From Paracoccus tibetensis (GTDB lineage Bacteria; Pseudomonadota; Alphaproteobacteria; Rhodobacterales; Rhodobacteraceae), in the NCBI RefSeq assembly GCF_900102505.1, contig NZ_FMVT01000002.1:248001-312000 (forward strand): a DNA stretch of 64,000 nucleotides, in the 5' to 3' direction. This document shows, in pieces, positions 45,466 to 54,179 of the stretch. Positions within the stretch are counted from its first letter, which is position 1; each line of letters begins with the position of its first letter. The notes beneath the pieces are model-generated. The model did not search any database and was not told the origin of the DNA. It saw only the letters and a program-made list of their open reading frames with translations. The position numbers and the translations under genes were made by a program.

Positions 45466-46677
45466 ATGCGACTGCTTCTCTCCCTTTCCCTCGGCGCCGC
45501 TAGCCTCATGGCACTGCCCCTCCACGCGCAGGAGCCGCTTTGCGCGGGCGAGCCGGCGGAATGGCTGGCCGAGGCGGACCTGTCCGCCGCAGATGCCCCG
45601 CTGCAGGTCGAGGGCCGAACCGACGCCGCCACCCGCCCCTGGTTCGCCTTCCGCACGGAGGCCGAAACCACGAGCCTGCGGCTGGAGCCCGAGGCGGTGG
45701 GCGCGGGCGATCCATCCTTGGTGCTTGCGACTCCGGATGGCGAGGTGCTGGCCGAGAATGACGATGCGGCGGGCACGCTGAACAGCCGGATCGAGACCAG
45801 CGTCGGGCCCGGCACCTATTGCCTGCGGCTTGTGCCGGTGGGCGAGCCCGTGATGACCGCGCGGGTGCAGGCGGGGCGCGCCGACCAGCCGGCGCTGCTG
45901 GCCGAGCCGGCGGACACCAGCATCGTGGCCTGCGGTCCCGAGATCGGGGGCACGCCGCTGGCAGAGGGACCGCTGGACGCAGCCCTCCCGGCGGGGAAGG
46001 TCGAGCATCAGGCAGGGGCGGGTGTGGAGTATCTGCGCTTTTCGCTGGCCGCGCCGACCTCGGTGACGCTGCGGGCGGTAAGCGAAGGGCTTGATCCGCA
46101 TGTGAAACTCTATGACGGCGCGGGCGCGCTGGTGGCCGAGAATGACGATGCGGACGGGCTGAATTCGCGGCTCGACTTCCTGACGCCGCTCGAAGCGGGG
46201 GACTATTGCCTCGGCGTGGCGCCGCTCTCGCCGGGCGAGGGCAGCATCACCGTTTCGGCCGAGGCGCTGGACCGTGCGGGCTTCCTGCGGACCGCTTGGC
46301 GCAAGGGCGAGATGCCCCCGCCGGAAGGCGAATGGCCGGTGCAAGTCCTTGATCTGGCGAAGGTCCGCGACACGGTCGTGCTGCATGACGGCGCCGCGCA
46401 ATGGCTGGGCTTCGCGCTGGAGCGGCCGAGCGTGCTGGTTGTCGATGCCTATGGGCAGGCGGTGGGCGTCGACAGCAAGCTGGCGCTGTTCGGCGCGGCG
46501 GGGCAGCTGGTGGCCGAGAATGACGACGCGGATGGCGGCACGGACGCGCAGCTTCTGGTGCGGCTGGAGCCGGGGCAGTACCGGCTGGCGGTGATGGACG
46601 TGAACCGGCTGGACCAGCCGGGCGCGCCGATCCGGCCCATCGGCCTCGTCTTCGAGCGCTACGAGCGGGTGGAGTAG
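45466..46677 (+). CDS. Exported protein with three PPC-like repeats
   Basis: A 403-residue exported protein with a Sec signal (LLLSLSLGAASLMALPLHA). Three repeats of about 110-130 residues each carry an LxxxDGxxLAENDDA-type motif: near residues 84-99 (PDGEVLAENDDAAG), 212-230 (GAGALVAENDDADG) and 342-358 (AAGQLVAENDDADG). They resemble bacterial pre-peptidase C-terminal (PPC) beta-sandwich domains, in which the acidic cluster may bind calcium. No catalytic domain is attached. It lies on the opposite strand between pheT and pheS. Function unknown. Confidence 0.8.
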   Translation: MRLLLSLSLGAASLMALPLHAQEPLCAGEPAEWLAEADLSAADAPLQVEGRTDAATRPWFAFRTEAETTSLRLEPEAVGAGDPSLVLATPDGEVLAENDDAAGTLNSRIETSVGPGTYCLRLVPVGEPVMTARVQAGRADQPALLAEPADTSIVACGPEIGGTPLAEGPLDAALPAGKVEHQAGAGVEYLRFSLAAPTSVTLRAVSEGLDPHVKLYDGAGALVAENDDADGLNSRLDFLTPLEAGDYCLGVAPLSPGEGSITVSAEALDRAGFLRTAWRKGEMPPPEGEWPVQVLDLAKVRDTVVLHDGAAQWLGFALERPSVLVVDAYGQAVGVDSKLALFGAAGQLVAENDDADGGTDAQLLVRLEPGQYRLAVMDVNRLDQPGAPIRPIGLVFERYERVE

Positions 46678-46692
46678 CCGCGCAACGCGCGG
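46678..46692 (+). terminator. Hairpin directly after the PPC-repeat gene
   Basis: CCGCGC-AAC-GCGCGG immediately following the TAG stop; short, GC-rich, followed by TGGGTGTT rather than a pure T-tract. Confidence 0.5.
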
Positions 46693-46951
46693 TGGGTGTT
46701 GCGCCGCCCTGAGGGGCGGCTGCGTTTCGGCCTGCATTTGCTCGGGTTTGGGCCGCACCGGGCGTGCACCGGGGCGGCACCGGATGTGCACAACCTGTAC
46801 ACCGCTTGCGGGCGTTGCCGTTGCATTTTGGGTATTTGTGCAACGAAGAAGCGGCGGGGGCGGCGCGGGGTGGAACCCTTGCGCGGGGCTGCGGGGTTCC
46901 TATCTCCTGAAGGGCCGGCGATGGGGCCGGGTCGGGAAACGGAGACGGGAC
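46693..46951 (+). promoter_or_regulatory. Upstream region of the TM2 gene
   Basis: 259 bp. GCACCGG occurs three times (about 46756, 46768 and 46779) and GTGCAC twice. CGTTGCA (46819-46825) and TGCAACG (46839-46845) form a 7-bp inverted repeat 107 bp before the TM2 start, a candidate operator. No gene is convincing here. Confidence 0.35.
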
Positions 46952-47251
46952 ATGGACACGCAGCGGGAACTTCTGATCGAGCAGCGTGTGGCGAATGACG
47001 CCAAGTCGCCGCTGGTGGCTTACCTGCTGCTGATCTTCCTCTGGGGCTTCGGCGTCCACCGCATGTATCTGGGCCGCTGGATGAGCGGGCTTCTGATGCT
47101 GGCGCTGTGGGGCGTCGGCTGGCTCTTGACGCCGGTGCTGATCGGCTGGCCGCTGGTCGGCTTCGTCGCCTTGTGGTGCGTGATCGACCTGTTCCTCATT
47201 CCGGGGATGATCGAGGCGGACAAGGCGGATATTCGGCGGCGGATGCGGTGA
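46952..47251 (+). CDS. TM2 domain-containing protein
   Basis: A 99-residue membrane protein with the TM2 pattern: two helices around LWGFGVHRMYLGRWMSG, then a WCVIDLFLIPGMIE end, where GxHRxYLG and the DLF/IPG ending are characteristic. The ATG at 46952 follows GGAGACGGGAC. It converges on the low-GC membrane gene. Function unknown in bacteria. Confidence 0.9.
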   Translation: MDTQRELLIEQRVANDAKSPLVAYLLLIFLWGFGVHRMYLGRWMSGLLMLALWGVGWLLTPVLIGWPLVGFVALWCVIDLFLIPGMIEADKADIRRRMR

Positions 47252-47260
47252 GGCAGTGTC

Positions 47261-47944
47261 TCAGCAGCCTAGCATTTTGAATAGGGACGCCCAATCAGCT
47301 GTCGCTAGCGGCACGTAGAGTACTGCAACTATAATCCCGACGATGGGCAGTACTAGTGACCAAGCAACGGCGTCGTAATCAGCTTCCTTCCGCAGCAGGT
47401 CGACAATCAGGTCCTTCTCCATTTGCGTTTCGAGGTGAGATGCAGGCTTATTTCTTGTGATCAGACCCGAAGTGGCAAGTTGGTCAATATGGTGGAATCC
47501 GCCAACCAACCCGGCGACTAAGAAGACGAAAAACGCGACACAGCCTGTATAAAACTCTTTAGAGTAGTCACTAAACTCATCAGCGCTGGCGAGTGTAACC
47601 GCTGCTACGGCCAAAAAGACTACGACCGCGGCAAGAGAGTTGGCTTTTGATTCGATTTTCTTGAGGGTTCCCAGTAGAACTTGGTAGGCTCCTAGTGATA
47701 ACGTGCCATTCCCAGGCCTTAGCGAGTAGCCTTGTAACGAGGCATATGCGTTCATCCGGACGCGGAGATAATTTAGATCCTTATGCGAGATATCCAGTTC
47801 TTCGATCCTTCGGCCGCGGTAGACGTGAGGCAATAGGGTGAAGGGGAGCCAACGCTTTCTCACCAAACCGATTGCCTGTCTCCGCGACGACTTGATGGAC
47901 TGATAGACAAGAAAAAGAACGACAAATGTAAAAAGAGCAATCAT
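47261..47944 (-). CDS. Low-GC hypothetical membrane protein downstream of pheS
   Basis: A 227-residue protein, not recognised. It has one N-terminal TM ([17 protein letters not shown]), a hydrophilic stretch, two TMs in the middle ([18 protein letters not shown] and [19 protein letters not shown]) and one near the end ([19 protein letters not shown]), with a charged segment between. Its base composition is clearly lower in GC than every neighbour and its codons are A/T-rich (for example AAA, ATA, AGA), which suggests transfer. Yet its ATG overlaps the pheS stop (ATGA). It could be a recently acquired cargo gene such as a membrane effector, but nothing proves it. Confidence 0.7.
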   Translation of the reverse strand: MIALFTFVVLFLVYQSIKSSRRQAIGLVRKRWLPFTLLPHVYRGRRIEELDISHKDLNYLRVRMNAYASLQGYSLRPGNGTLSLGAYQVLLGTLKKIESKANSLAAVVVFLAVAAVTLASADEFSDYSKEFYTGCVAFFVFLVAGLVGGFHHIDQLATSGLITRNKPASHLETQMEKDLIVDLLRKEADYDAVAWSLVLPIVGIIVAVLYVPLATADWASLFKMLGC

Positions 47945-49023
47945 CTGCTCAACCCCGCTGCTACGCTCGGCACATCCCCCGCTGCAAAGCCGTAATGCCT
48001 CAACCACCGCAAATCGCTCTCGAAGAACGCGCGGAGGTCCGGGATGCCGTATTTCAGCATCGCGATGCGGTCGATGCCCATGCCGAAGGCGAAGCCTTGC
48101 CATTGATCGGGGTCAATCCCGCCCGCGCGCAGGACGTGGGGGTGCATCATGCCCGAGCCGAGGATTTCCAGCCAGGAGTTGCCTTCGCCGATCTTCAGCT
48201 GGCCGCCCTCCCACGAGCAGCGGATGTCGACCTCGGCCGAGGGCTCGGTGAAGGGGAAGTGCGAGGCGCGGAAGCGGAGTTCGACCTCGTCCACCTCGAA
48301 GAAGGCGCGGCAGAATTCTTCCAGCGTCCATTTCAGCTGGGCCATCGAGATGTCGCGGTCGATGGCCACGCCCTCGATCTGGTGGAACATCGGCGTGTGC
48401 GTCTGGTCCATGTCCATGCGGTAGACGCGGCCCGGCGCGATCACGCGGAGGGGGGCGCCGTGCTGCTGCATCGCGCGGATCTGGACGGGCGAGGTATGGG
48501 TGCGCAGGACATGCGGCGGGCGGTCGTCGCCCGGCGCGCGGTGCATGAAGAAGGTGTCATGCTCTTGCCGGGCGGGATGCTCGGGCGCGATGTTGAGGGC
48601 GTCGAAGTTGTACCAGTCGCTCTCGACCTGCGGGCCTTCGGCAACGGCGAAGCCCATGTCGGCGAAGATGGCGGTGACCTCGTCGGTGACCTGGCTGATG
48701 GGGTGGATCGTGCCTTGGCGGCGCGGGCGGCCGGGCAGCGTGACGTCGAGCCATTCGTCCTTGAGGCGGGCGTCGAGGGCGGCGTCCTCGAGGGCCAGCT
48801 TGCGGGCGCGGAGGGCCGCGTCCAGCTCGTCCCGGATCTGGTTCAGGGCCTTGCCGGTGGTCTGGCGTTCCTCGGGGGACATGCGGCCCAGCTCGCGCAT
48901 CTTCAGGCTGATCTCGCCCTTCTTGCCGAGGGCCGCGAGGCGCACCTCTTCGATGGCGGCGGGGTCGGCGGCGGCGCTGATGCGGTCAAGCCATTGCTGG
49001 CGCAGGGGGGAAAGGTCGTCCAT
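47941..49023 (-). CDS. pheS: Phenylalanyl-tRNA synthetase alpha subunit
   Basis: Catalytic subunit, 360 residues. The N-terminal coiled coil ([18 protein letters not shown] ... [13 protein letters not shown]) is followed by class II motif 2 ([17 protein letters not shown] preceded by [21 protein letters not shown]) and motif 3 ([22 protein letters not shown]). The start [10 protein letters not shown] at 49023 fits the family. Its stop overlaps the low-GC membrane gene. Confidence 0.97.
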   Translation of the reverse strand: MDDLSPLRQQWLDRISAAADPAAIEEVRLAALGKKGEISLKMRELGRMSPEERQTTGKALNQIRDELDAALRARKLALEDAALDARLKDEWLDVTLPGRPRRQGTIHPISQVTDEVTAIFADMGFAVAEGPQVESDWYNFDALNIAPEHPARQEHDTFFMHRAPGDDRPPHVLRTHTSPVQIRAMQQHGAPLRVIAPGRVYRMDMDQTHTPMFHQIEGVAIDRDISMAQLKWTLEEFCRAFFEVDEVELRFRASHFPFTEPSAEVDIRCSWEGGQLKIGEGNSWLEILGSGMMHPHVLRAGGIDPDQWQGFAFGMGIDRIAMLKYGIPDLRAFFESDLRWLRHYGFAAGDVPSVAAGLSR

Positions 49024-49099
49024 GGCGGGCCTCATGCGAAGTTGCGCCCCGCCTAGCATGGGCGGGCGCGCGGGAAAAGACCGCGCGCCCTGCCCGGTT

Positions 49100-50506
49100 T
49101 TACTTCCAGATGTCGCGGTTCACGCCCGGCGCGATGCCGGGATGCTTGGCGATGTGGAATTGCGGCTCGATCCCTGCCCGGCGCTGGCTGAGATAGTCGC
49201 GCGTCACCTTGGCGACAGTGCCCGACAGCAGCACGATGGCGATCAGGTTGATCGTGGCCATCAGGCCCATGCTGGCATCGGCGAAGTCGAAGACCGTGGT
49301 GACGGCCTGCAGCGAGCCCCAGACCACCATCGCCAGCGCGGCAAGGCGCAGGATCATGATGCCGGGCTTGCCGGCGCCGAGGAAGACGATCGAGTTCTCG
49401 GCATAGGAGTATTTGCCGATGATCGAGGTGAAGGCGAAGAAGAAGATCGCCACCGCGATGAAGATCTGGCCGAAGGGGCCGAAATGGTCGCTGAGGGCGG
49501 CCTGCGTCAGGTTCACCCCGGTCAGCTCGTCCGAGGGGATGACGTTGGCCAGCAGGATCATCACGGCGGTCGCGGTGCAGACGAGGATCGTGTCGATGAA
49601 GACGCCGAGGGCCTGCACGAAGCCTTGCGAGGCCGGGTGGTGCGGGTTCGGGATGGCGACGGCGGCGATGTTGGGGGCCGAGCCCATGCCGGCCTCATTG
49701 GAGAAGAGGCCGCGGCGGATGCCGTTCATCATCGCTGCCATGACGCCGCCGGCGACGCCGCCCACGGCCTCTTGCAGGCCGAAGGCGCTGCGGACGATGC
49801 CGAGGAGGATGCCGGGGACCTGCGGCAGGTGCATGACGAGGACGATGACGGCGGCCAGCAGGTAGAGGCCGGCCATGACCGGCACGACCAGTTGCGCGGT
49901 ACGGGCGATCTGCGGGATGCCGCCGAAGATGATGACGCCCGACAGGACCGCGACGCCGCCGCCGACGAGGACAGCGTCGATGCCGAAGGCGCCCTCGACG
50001 GCTTGGGCGATGGAGTTGGCCTGAACGGCGTTGAAGACGAGGCCGAAGCTGATGATCAGCGCGACGGCGAAAAGGCCGGCGAGCCAGGGCAGGCCCAGCC
50101 CGCGCGAGATGTAGAAGGCCGGGCCGCCGCGATACATGCCGTCCGCGCCGTGGACCTTGTAGAGCTGCGCGAGGGTGGATTCGGCGTAGGCCGTCGCCAT
50201 GCCGACGAGGGCGACCATCCACATCCAGAAGATCGCGCCAGGCCCGCCGAGGGTGAGGGCCACCGCAACGCCCGCGATGTTGCCGGTGCCGACGCGGCTG
50301 GCCAGCGAGACGCTCAGCGCCTGGAAGGGCGAGATCCCGTCGCGGTCCGTCGCGCCCGAGCCGCGCACGCAGCGCCACATCTCGCCGAAATGCAGGAATT
50401 GCAGGAGGCCGAGGCGGAGCGTGAAGTAGATGCCGACCGCAAGGAGGCCGTAGATCAGGACATAGCCCCAGAAGATGTCGTTCAGAAATCCGATGATGGC
50501 GGTCAT
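49100..50506 (-). CDS. Sodium:alanine symporter (AGCS family)
   Basis: A 468-residue symporter with about ten TM helices. The AGCS signatures [25 protein letters not shown] (about 95-120) and [21 protein letters not shown] (about 265-285) are present. It imports alanine or glycine with Na+ (or H+). I chose the ATG at 50506, which has GGAG 7 nt upstream; an ATG at 50527 would add 7 residues. No coregulated gene is adjacent. Confidence 0.94.
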   Translation of the reverse strand: MTAIIGFLNDIFWGYVLIYGLLAVGIYFTLRLGLLQFLHFGEMWRCVRGSGATDRDGISPFQALSVSLASRVGTGNIAGVAVALTLGGPGAIFWMWMVALVGMATAYAESTLAQLYKVHGADGMYRGGPAFYISRGLGLPWLAGLFAVALIISFGLVFNAVQANSIAQAVEGAFGIDAVLVGGGVAVLSGVIIFGGIPQIARTAQLVVPVMAGLYLLAAVIVLVMHLPQVPGILLGIVRSAFGLQEAVGGVAGGVMAAMMNGIRRGLFSNEAGMGSAPNIAAVAIPNPHHPASQGFVQALGVFIDTILVCTATAVMILLANVIPSDELTGVNLTQAALSDHFGPFGQIFIAVAIFFFAFTSIIGKYSYAENSIVFLGAGKPGIMILRLAALAMVVWGSLQAVTTVFDFADASMGLMATINLIAIVLLSGTVAKVTRDYLSQRRAGIEPQFHIAKHPGIAPGVNRDIWK

Positions 50507-50567
50507 GGCCGTCTCCGCTGGCTGCATTTTGTGCAGTCTGTAACAGCCTCGTGAGCCGCCGCAAGCC

Positions 50568-51920
50568 TCAGCGGGGGGTGACGCGCAGCCAGACGCCGCC
50601 GTCGGGGCGCAGGGTCAGGATCATGCGCGGGACCGGCGCGCGGCCCGGGATGGGCTGGAAGCGGTGCGCGGCAAGAAGGGTCACGAGGATGATCACCGCC
50701 TCCTGCAGGGCGAAGCTGGCGCCGATGCAGATGCGGGGGCCGGCGCCGAAGGGCAGGAAGGCGTAGCGGTCGGGGGTCGTCTCGAAGCGGCTCGGGTCGA
50801 AGGCGTCGGGGCGGTCCCAGAGGTCGTGGTGGCGGTGCAGCGCGTAGACCGGCAGCATCACCGTGTCGCCGGGCCGCACCTCGCGCCCGCAGATGCGGTC
50901 GTGGATGCGCGAGGTGCGCGACAGGAAGGCGGCCGGCGGGTAGAGGCGCAGCGCCTCGTTCACGATCCGCATGGTCAGGGGCAGCGCGCCGAGGTCCTCC
51001 GCCGTGGCGGCGCGGTCGCCGAGGACGGCCTGCGCCTCGGCGGCGGCGTCCTCTTGCACGACGGGGTCATGGGCGCAGAGATAGAGCGCCCAGGCCAACG
51101 TCAGCGCGGTCGTCTCGTGGCCCGCGACGATGAAGGTCAGCAGGTTGTCGCGCAGCTCGTCGCGGTTCATGGCGCGGCCGGTCTCGGGGTCCTGCGCATC
51201 GAGCAGCAGGTCCAGAAGGTCCGGCGGGCCGTCCTTGGCGGCCGCCTTCGCCCGCGCCTCGATGGCACCGTCGGCCAGCGCCTTCATGCGCTTGAGCCCC
51301 GGCCCCGCGAGAAGCCGGCCGGGGCGCGGCAGCCAGGCCGGCAGGCCCAGCACGTCCAGCAGCGAGACCTTGGCGGTCTGCGCGATATAGGCGTTGATCG
51401 AGGCATGGACGGCGTCGCGGTCGAACATCCCCCCGCCCGAGAAGGTGACGTCCGAGATCACCTCGAAGGTCGCGGCAACCGTCTCCTCGAAGACGTCCAC
51501 GGGGCCGGTCGCGGCGGACAGGCGGCGGCGCGAGGCCTCGGCGGCGGCGGTCATCACCGGGCCGAGATTCTCGATGTTGCGATGGGCGAAGGCGGGGGCG
51601 GCGGCGCGGCGCTGCCAGCGCCAGTTGGCGCCCTCGGCCACGAACATGCTGTCGCCGATGGCCGGCTCGAGGATCAGCTTGGTGGTGGTGGACTTGGGAT
51701 AGTCCTCGACCTTTTCCTTGAGGATGCGGCGCAGGCTCTCGGGGTCCATGACCATGTGCCAGCGCAGGCCCGTCTGGCCCGACACGATGGGCTGGCGGGT
51801 GGCGATGGCCGGGATCAGCTCCAGGAGGTTGCGGCGCGCGGTGAGGGCGGTGCCGATGACGCCCAAAGGGCGGACGGCCAGCGGCACCTTGACCGGTTCA
51901 GGCAGGGTCGGGTTGCTCAT
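50568..51920 (-). CDS. Cytochrome P450
   Basis: A 450-residue soluble P450 monooxygenase. The I-helix has AGHETT near residue 268, the K-helix has ExxR in NEALRLYPPA, PDRYAFLPF follows, and the heme loop FGAGPRICIG places the thiolate ligand at Cys398. The sequence resembles the CYP1/3/4-like bacterial group with an RFxP end. No ferredoxin or reductase gene is next to it, so its partner and substrate are unknown. Confidence 0.95.
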   Translation of the reverse strand: MSNPTLPEPVKVPLAVRPLGVIGTALTARRNLLELIPAIATRQPIVSGQTGLRWHMVMDPESLRRILKEKVEDYPKSTTTKLILEPAIGDSMFVAEGANWRWQRRAAAPAFAHRNIENLGPVMTAAAEASRRRLSAATGPVDVFEETVAATFEVISDVTFSGGGMFDRDAVHASINAYIAQTAKVSLLDVLGLPAWLPRPGRLLAGPGLKRMKALADGAIEARAKAAAKDGPPDLLDLLLDAQDPETGRAMNRDELRDNLLTFIVAGHETTALTLAWALYLCAHDPVVQEDAAAEAQAVLGDRAATAEDLGALPLTMRIVNEALRLYPPAAFLSRTSRIHDRICGREVRPGDTVMLPVYALHRHHDLWDRPDAFDPSRFETTPDRYAFLPFGAGPRICIGASFALQEAVIILVTLLAAHRFQPIPGRAPVPRMILTLRPDGGVWLRVTPR

Positions 51921-51975
51921 GGGTCCTACCTAGGAGGCCCGTCCCTGCCCCGCAACGCGGCATCGGGCAGCAGGC

Positions 51976-53061
51976 TCAGCCGGCCAGCTGCCCCTCCAGC
52001 CGGTATTGCAGCCCCTCGGGCGCGTAGCGGGTGGCGCCGTGCCCCTCGAAATAGGCGGGCACGATCAGATTGGTCAGCTGCGAGCCGAAGCCGCTGCGCC
52101 GCGCCGTGGGCGCGACCTGCGGCCCGCCGCTCTCGGCCCAGGCAAAGCGGAAGCGCCCCGACAGGTCGTGCTGCCAGTTGATCGAGATGCGCCCGCCGCT
52201 CTGGCTGAGGGCGCCGTACTTGGCCGCATTCGTCGCCAGCTCGTAGAGCGCGAGCGAGAGGCCGACGGCCTGCTGCGAGCTGAGCGCCAGCTGGGGGCCG
52301 GACAGGTCCACCCGGCTCCAGTCGTCGATATGGGCGCTGATCGACTGGCGCGCGACATCGCCGATCTCGGCCCGGTCGCCCAGTTCGGTCATCAGCCCCT
52401 GCGCCTTGGACAGCGCCATGATCCGCGCCGCCACCCGGTCGCGCGCCTCGGGAAGCGAGCTGGCATTCCGCAGCGTGGCCGACACCACGGTCGAGGTGAC
52501 GGTCAGGATGTTGCGGATGCGGTGCAGAAGCTCGGCCTGCATCACCTGCTGGGCGCGGCGCGACTCGACATGCTCGGTCACGTCCATGGTCAGGTTCACG
52601 AAGCCCGCGACGCGCCCGAGATCGTCGAAAAGCGGGCTGTAGGTGAAGGTGAAGAAGGTCTCTTCGTCATAGCCGTTGCGGCGCATGATCAGCCGCATCT
52701 CGTGGCTGAGCGTGCCCTCGCCCGACAGGGTGCGGCGCACCAAGGGCTTCACGTCCTCCCACACGTCGGACCAGACGAGGGCCAGGGGGCGGCCGAGCGC
52801 GCCCTCCTCCTTGGCGCCAAGGATCGGCGCGTAGGCGTCGTTGTAGAGCATGGTGAGGTCCGGGCCCCAGAACATGCTGGAGGGGTGCGGCTGGTAGAGC
52901 ATGCCCTTGACGGCCGAGACCAGCGAGACGGGCCAGCCGTCGATGGGACCGAGCGGCGTCGCCGCCCAGTCATGCGCCGCGATGGCGCGGGCCATCCGGC
53001 TTGTCTCCCATGAGAACTCCACCACCTTCGGCAGATCCAGCCCGGGCCACAGCGTGTTCAC
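51976..53061 (-). CDS. PAS-domain HWE-type sensor histidine kinase
   Basis: A 361-residue cytoplasmic kinase. A PAS domain (about 20-165: ATPLGPIDGWPVSL, NDAYAPILGAKEEGALG) is followed by an HWE/HisKA_2 box with the phospho-His in LLHRIRNILTVTSTVV, the N-box LYELATNAAKYGAL and a degenerate G-region. Many such kinases belong to the general stress response or light sensing. The start is a GTG at 53061 with GGAGAG upstream. No response regulator is adjacent. Confidence 0.92.
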   Translation of the reverse strand: MNTLWPGLDLPKVVEFSWETSRMARAIAAHDWAATPLGPIDGWPVSLVSAVKGMLYQPHPSSMFWGPDLTMLYNDAYAPILGAKEEGALGRPLALVWSDVWEDVKPLVRRTLSGEGTLSHEMRLIMRRNGYDEETFFTFTYSPLFDDLGRVAGFVNLTMDVTEHVESRRAQQVMQAELLHRIRNILTVTSTVVSATLRNASSLPEARDRVAARIMALSKAQGLMTELGDRAEIGDVARQSISAHIDDWSRVDLSGPQLALSSQQAVGLSLALYELATNAAKYGALSQSGGRISINWQHDLSGRFRFAWAESGGPQVAPTARRSGFGSQLTNLIVPAYFEGHGATRYAPEGLQYRLEGQLAG

Positions 53062-53202
53062 TCAGTCTCTCCGCAACCAGCAGGATCATCTTCGACCGCA
53101 AGGTCGGCAGGAGCAACGAATGCGCGACCGCAAAATCGCAACCTGATGCAGCGCAAATGGTTGCGACGAAAATGGTTGCGGCGACGCATTTCTCAAGAAG
53201 AA
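53062..53202 (-). promoter_or_regulatory. Upstream region of the HWE kinase with GCAACCATTT repeats
   Basis: 141 bp. On the minus strand GCAACCATTT occurs twice, 15 nt apart (plus-strand positions about 53154-53180), and GCAACC-type half sites recur (GTTGCGATT). These are candidate regulator sites. Confidence 0.35.
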
Positions 53203-53226
53203 AAGGCCCGTCCGGAGACGGGCCTT
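53203..53226 (-). terminator. Intrinsic terminator of rpmI-rplT
   Basis: AAGGCCCGTC (53203-53212), CGGA loop, GACGGGCCTT (53217-53226). On the minus strand the stem is followed by TTTTCTTCTT, a good T-rich tail, and lies 26 nt past the rplT stop. Confidence 0.88.
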
Positions 53227-53252
53227 CACGAATGCCGGACGCGCGCCTCGGC

Positions 53253-53612
53253 TCAGGCGGCGGCCTTCGCCTGCTGGACGATCGCACCGAAGGCTTCGGG
53301 CTCGTTCACGGCCAGGTCGGCCAGGACCTTGCGGTCGACCTCGATCCCGGCTTTCGCAAGCAGGTTGATGAAACGCGAATAGGTCATCTCGGCGTCGACC
53401 AAGCGGACGGCGGCGTTGATGCGCTGGATCCACAGAGCGCGGAAGTTGCGCTTGCGGTTCTTGCGGTCGCGGGTGGCGTACTGGTTCGCCTTGTCCACGG
53501 CCTGGGTGGCGGTGCGGAAGTTCCGCGAGCGGGCGCCGTAATAGCCCTTGGCTTGCTCAAGGACCTTCTTGTGGCGGGCGTGGGTAACCTTGCCGGATTT
53601 AACTCGTGCCAT
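53253..53612 (-). CDS. rplT: 50S ribosomal protein L20
   Basis: A 119-residue basic protein, [23 protein letters not shown] ... [24 protein letters not shown], matching L20 in full. It binds 23S rRNA early in 50S assembly. It follows rpmI by 15 nt, the usual rpmI-rplT pair. infC is not adjacent in this window. Confidence 0.98.
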   Translation of the reverse strand: MARVKSGKVTHARHKKVLEQAKGYYGARSRNFRTATQAVDKANQYATRDRKNRKRNFRALWIQRINAAVRLVDAEMTYSRFINLLAKAGIEVDRKVLADLAVNEPEAFGAIVQQAKAAA

Positions 53613-53627
53613 TGTTCAGTCCTCGGA

Positions 53628-53828
53628 TCAGCGGTTGTAGGGCATGTATTTCTTGACGATCTTGGCATCCGCGTCCGAAAGGACCGTGGTGCCGCGCGCG
53701 TCGCGAATGAACTTCGTGGTGCGCTTGATCATGCCGTGGCGCTTGCCGGCCTGGGCGGATTTCACCTTGCCCGTGGCCGTGAACGAGAACCGCTTCTTGG
53801 CAGCGGATTTGGTCTTCATCTTCGGCAT
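53628..53828 (-). CDS. rpmI: 50S ribosomal protein L35
   Basis: A 66-residue basic protein, [23 protein letters not shown] ... [13 protein letters not shown], which is L35. The ATG at 53828 has AAGGAG upstream (AAGGAGATGAAA); an in-frame ATG two codons earlier is possible. Confidence 0.98.
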   Translation of the reverse strand: MPKMKTKSAAKKRFSFTATGKVKSAQAGKRHGMIKRTTKFIRDARGTTVLSDADAKIVKKYMPYNR

Positions 53829-53936
53829 TTTCATCTCCTTGGTCAGAGTGAACGCGCGACTCGGCAATGCCACAGGGGCCGGCCGCACGGGGTAGCAGGC
53901 GCGCCGTATACGGGCGCGGCCGCGGAATGGCAAGGC

Positions 53937-54149
53937 TCAGTTGCCGATGACCCGGCCGAAGGCGGCGGGAATGTCCTGGACGCGGAACGGGTCCGGGTTC
54001 AGCCAGGCGCTGGCGAAGACCAGAAGGATACCCAGCACGAAGGCCAGCACGGCCGCCCGCGGCGGCTGGAGCCGCAGCAGCTGGACCACGGCCAGCGGCA
54101 GGGACAGAAGGCACAGCAGCACGCCGGCCAGCAGCAGAAGATCGGTCAT
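53937..54149 (-). CDS. Two-TM small hypothetical protein
   Basis: A 70-residue protein with two hydrophobic helices (LLLLAGVLLCLLSLPLAVVQLL and AAVLAFVLGILLVFASAWL) and a short polar tail. It lies 30 bp after pyk on the same strand and about 100 bp before rpmI, so it is probably cotranscribed with pyk. No family recognised. Confidence 0.7.
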   Translation of the reverse strand: MTDLLLLAGVLLCLLSLPLAVVQLLRLQPPRAAVLAFVLGILLVFASAWLNPDPFRVQDIPAAFGRVIGN

Positions 54150-54179
54150 CGCCTCAACCCTCGATCAGGAACGCCACCG

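Noticed and set aside
52970-53287. A 105-codon frame between the HWE kinase and rplT
   Set aside because: It overlaps the kinase start, the rplT terminator and the rplT end, so it cannot be a separate gene.
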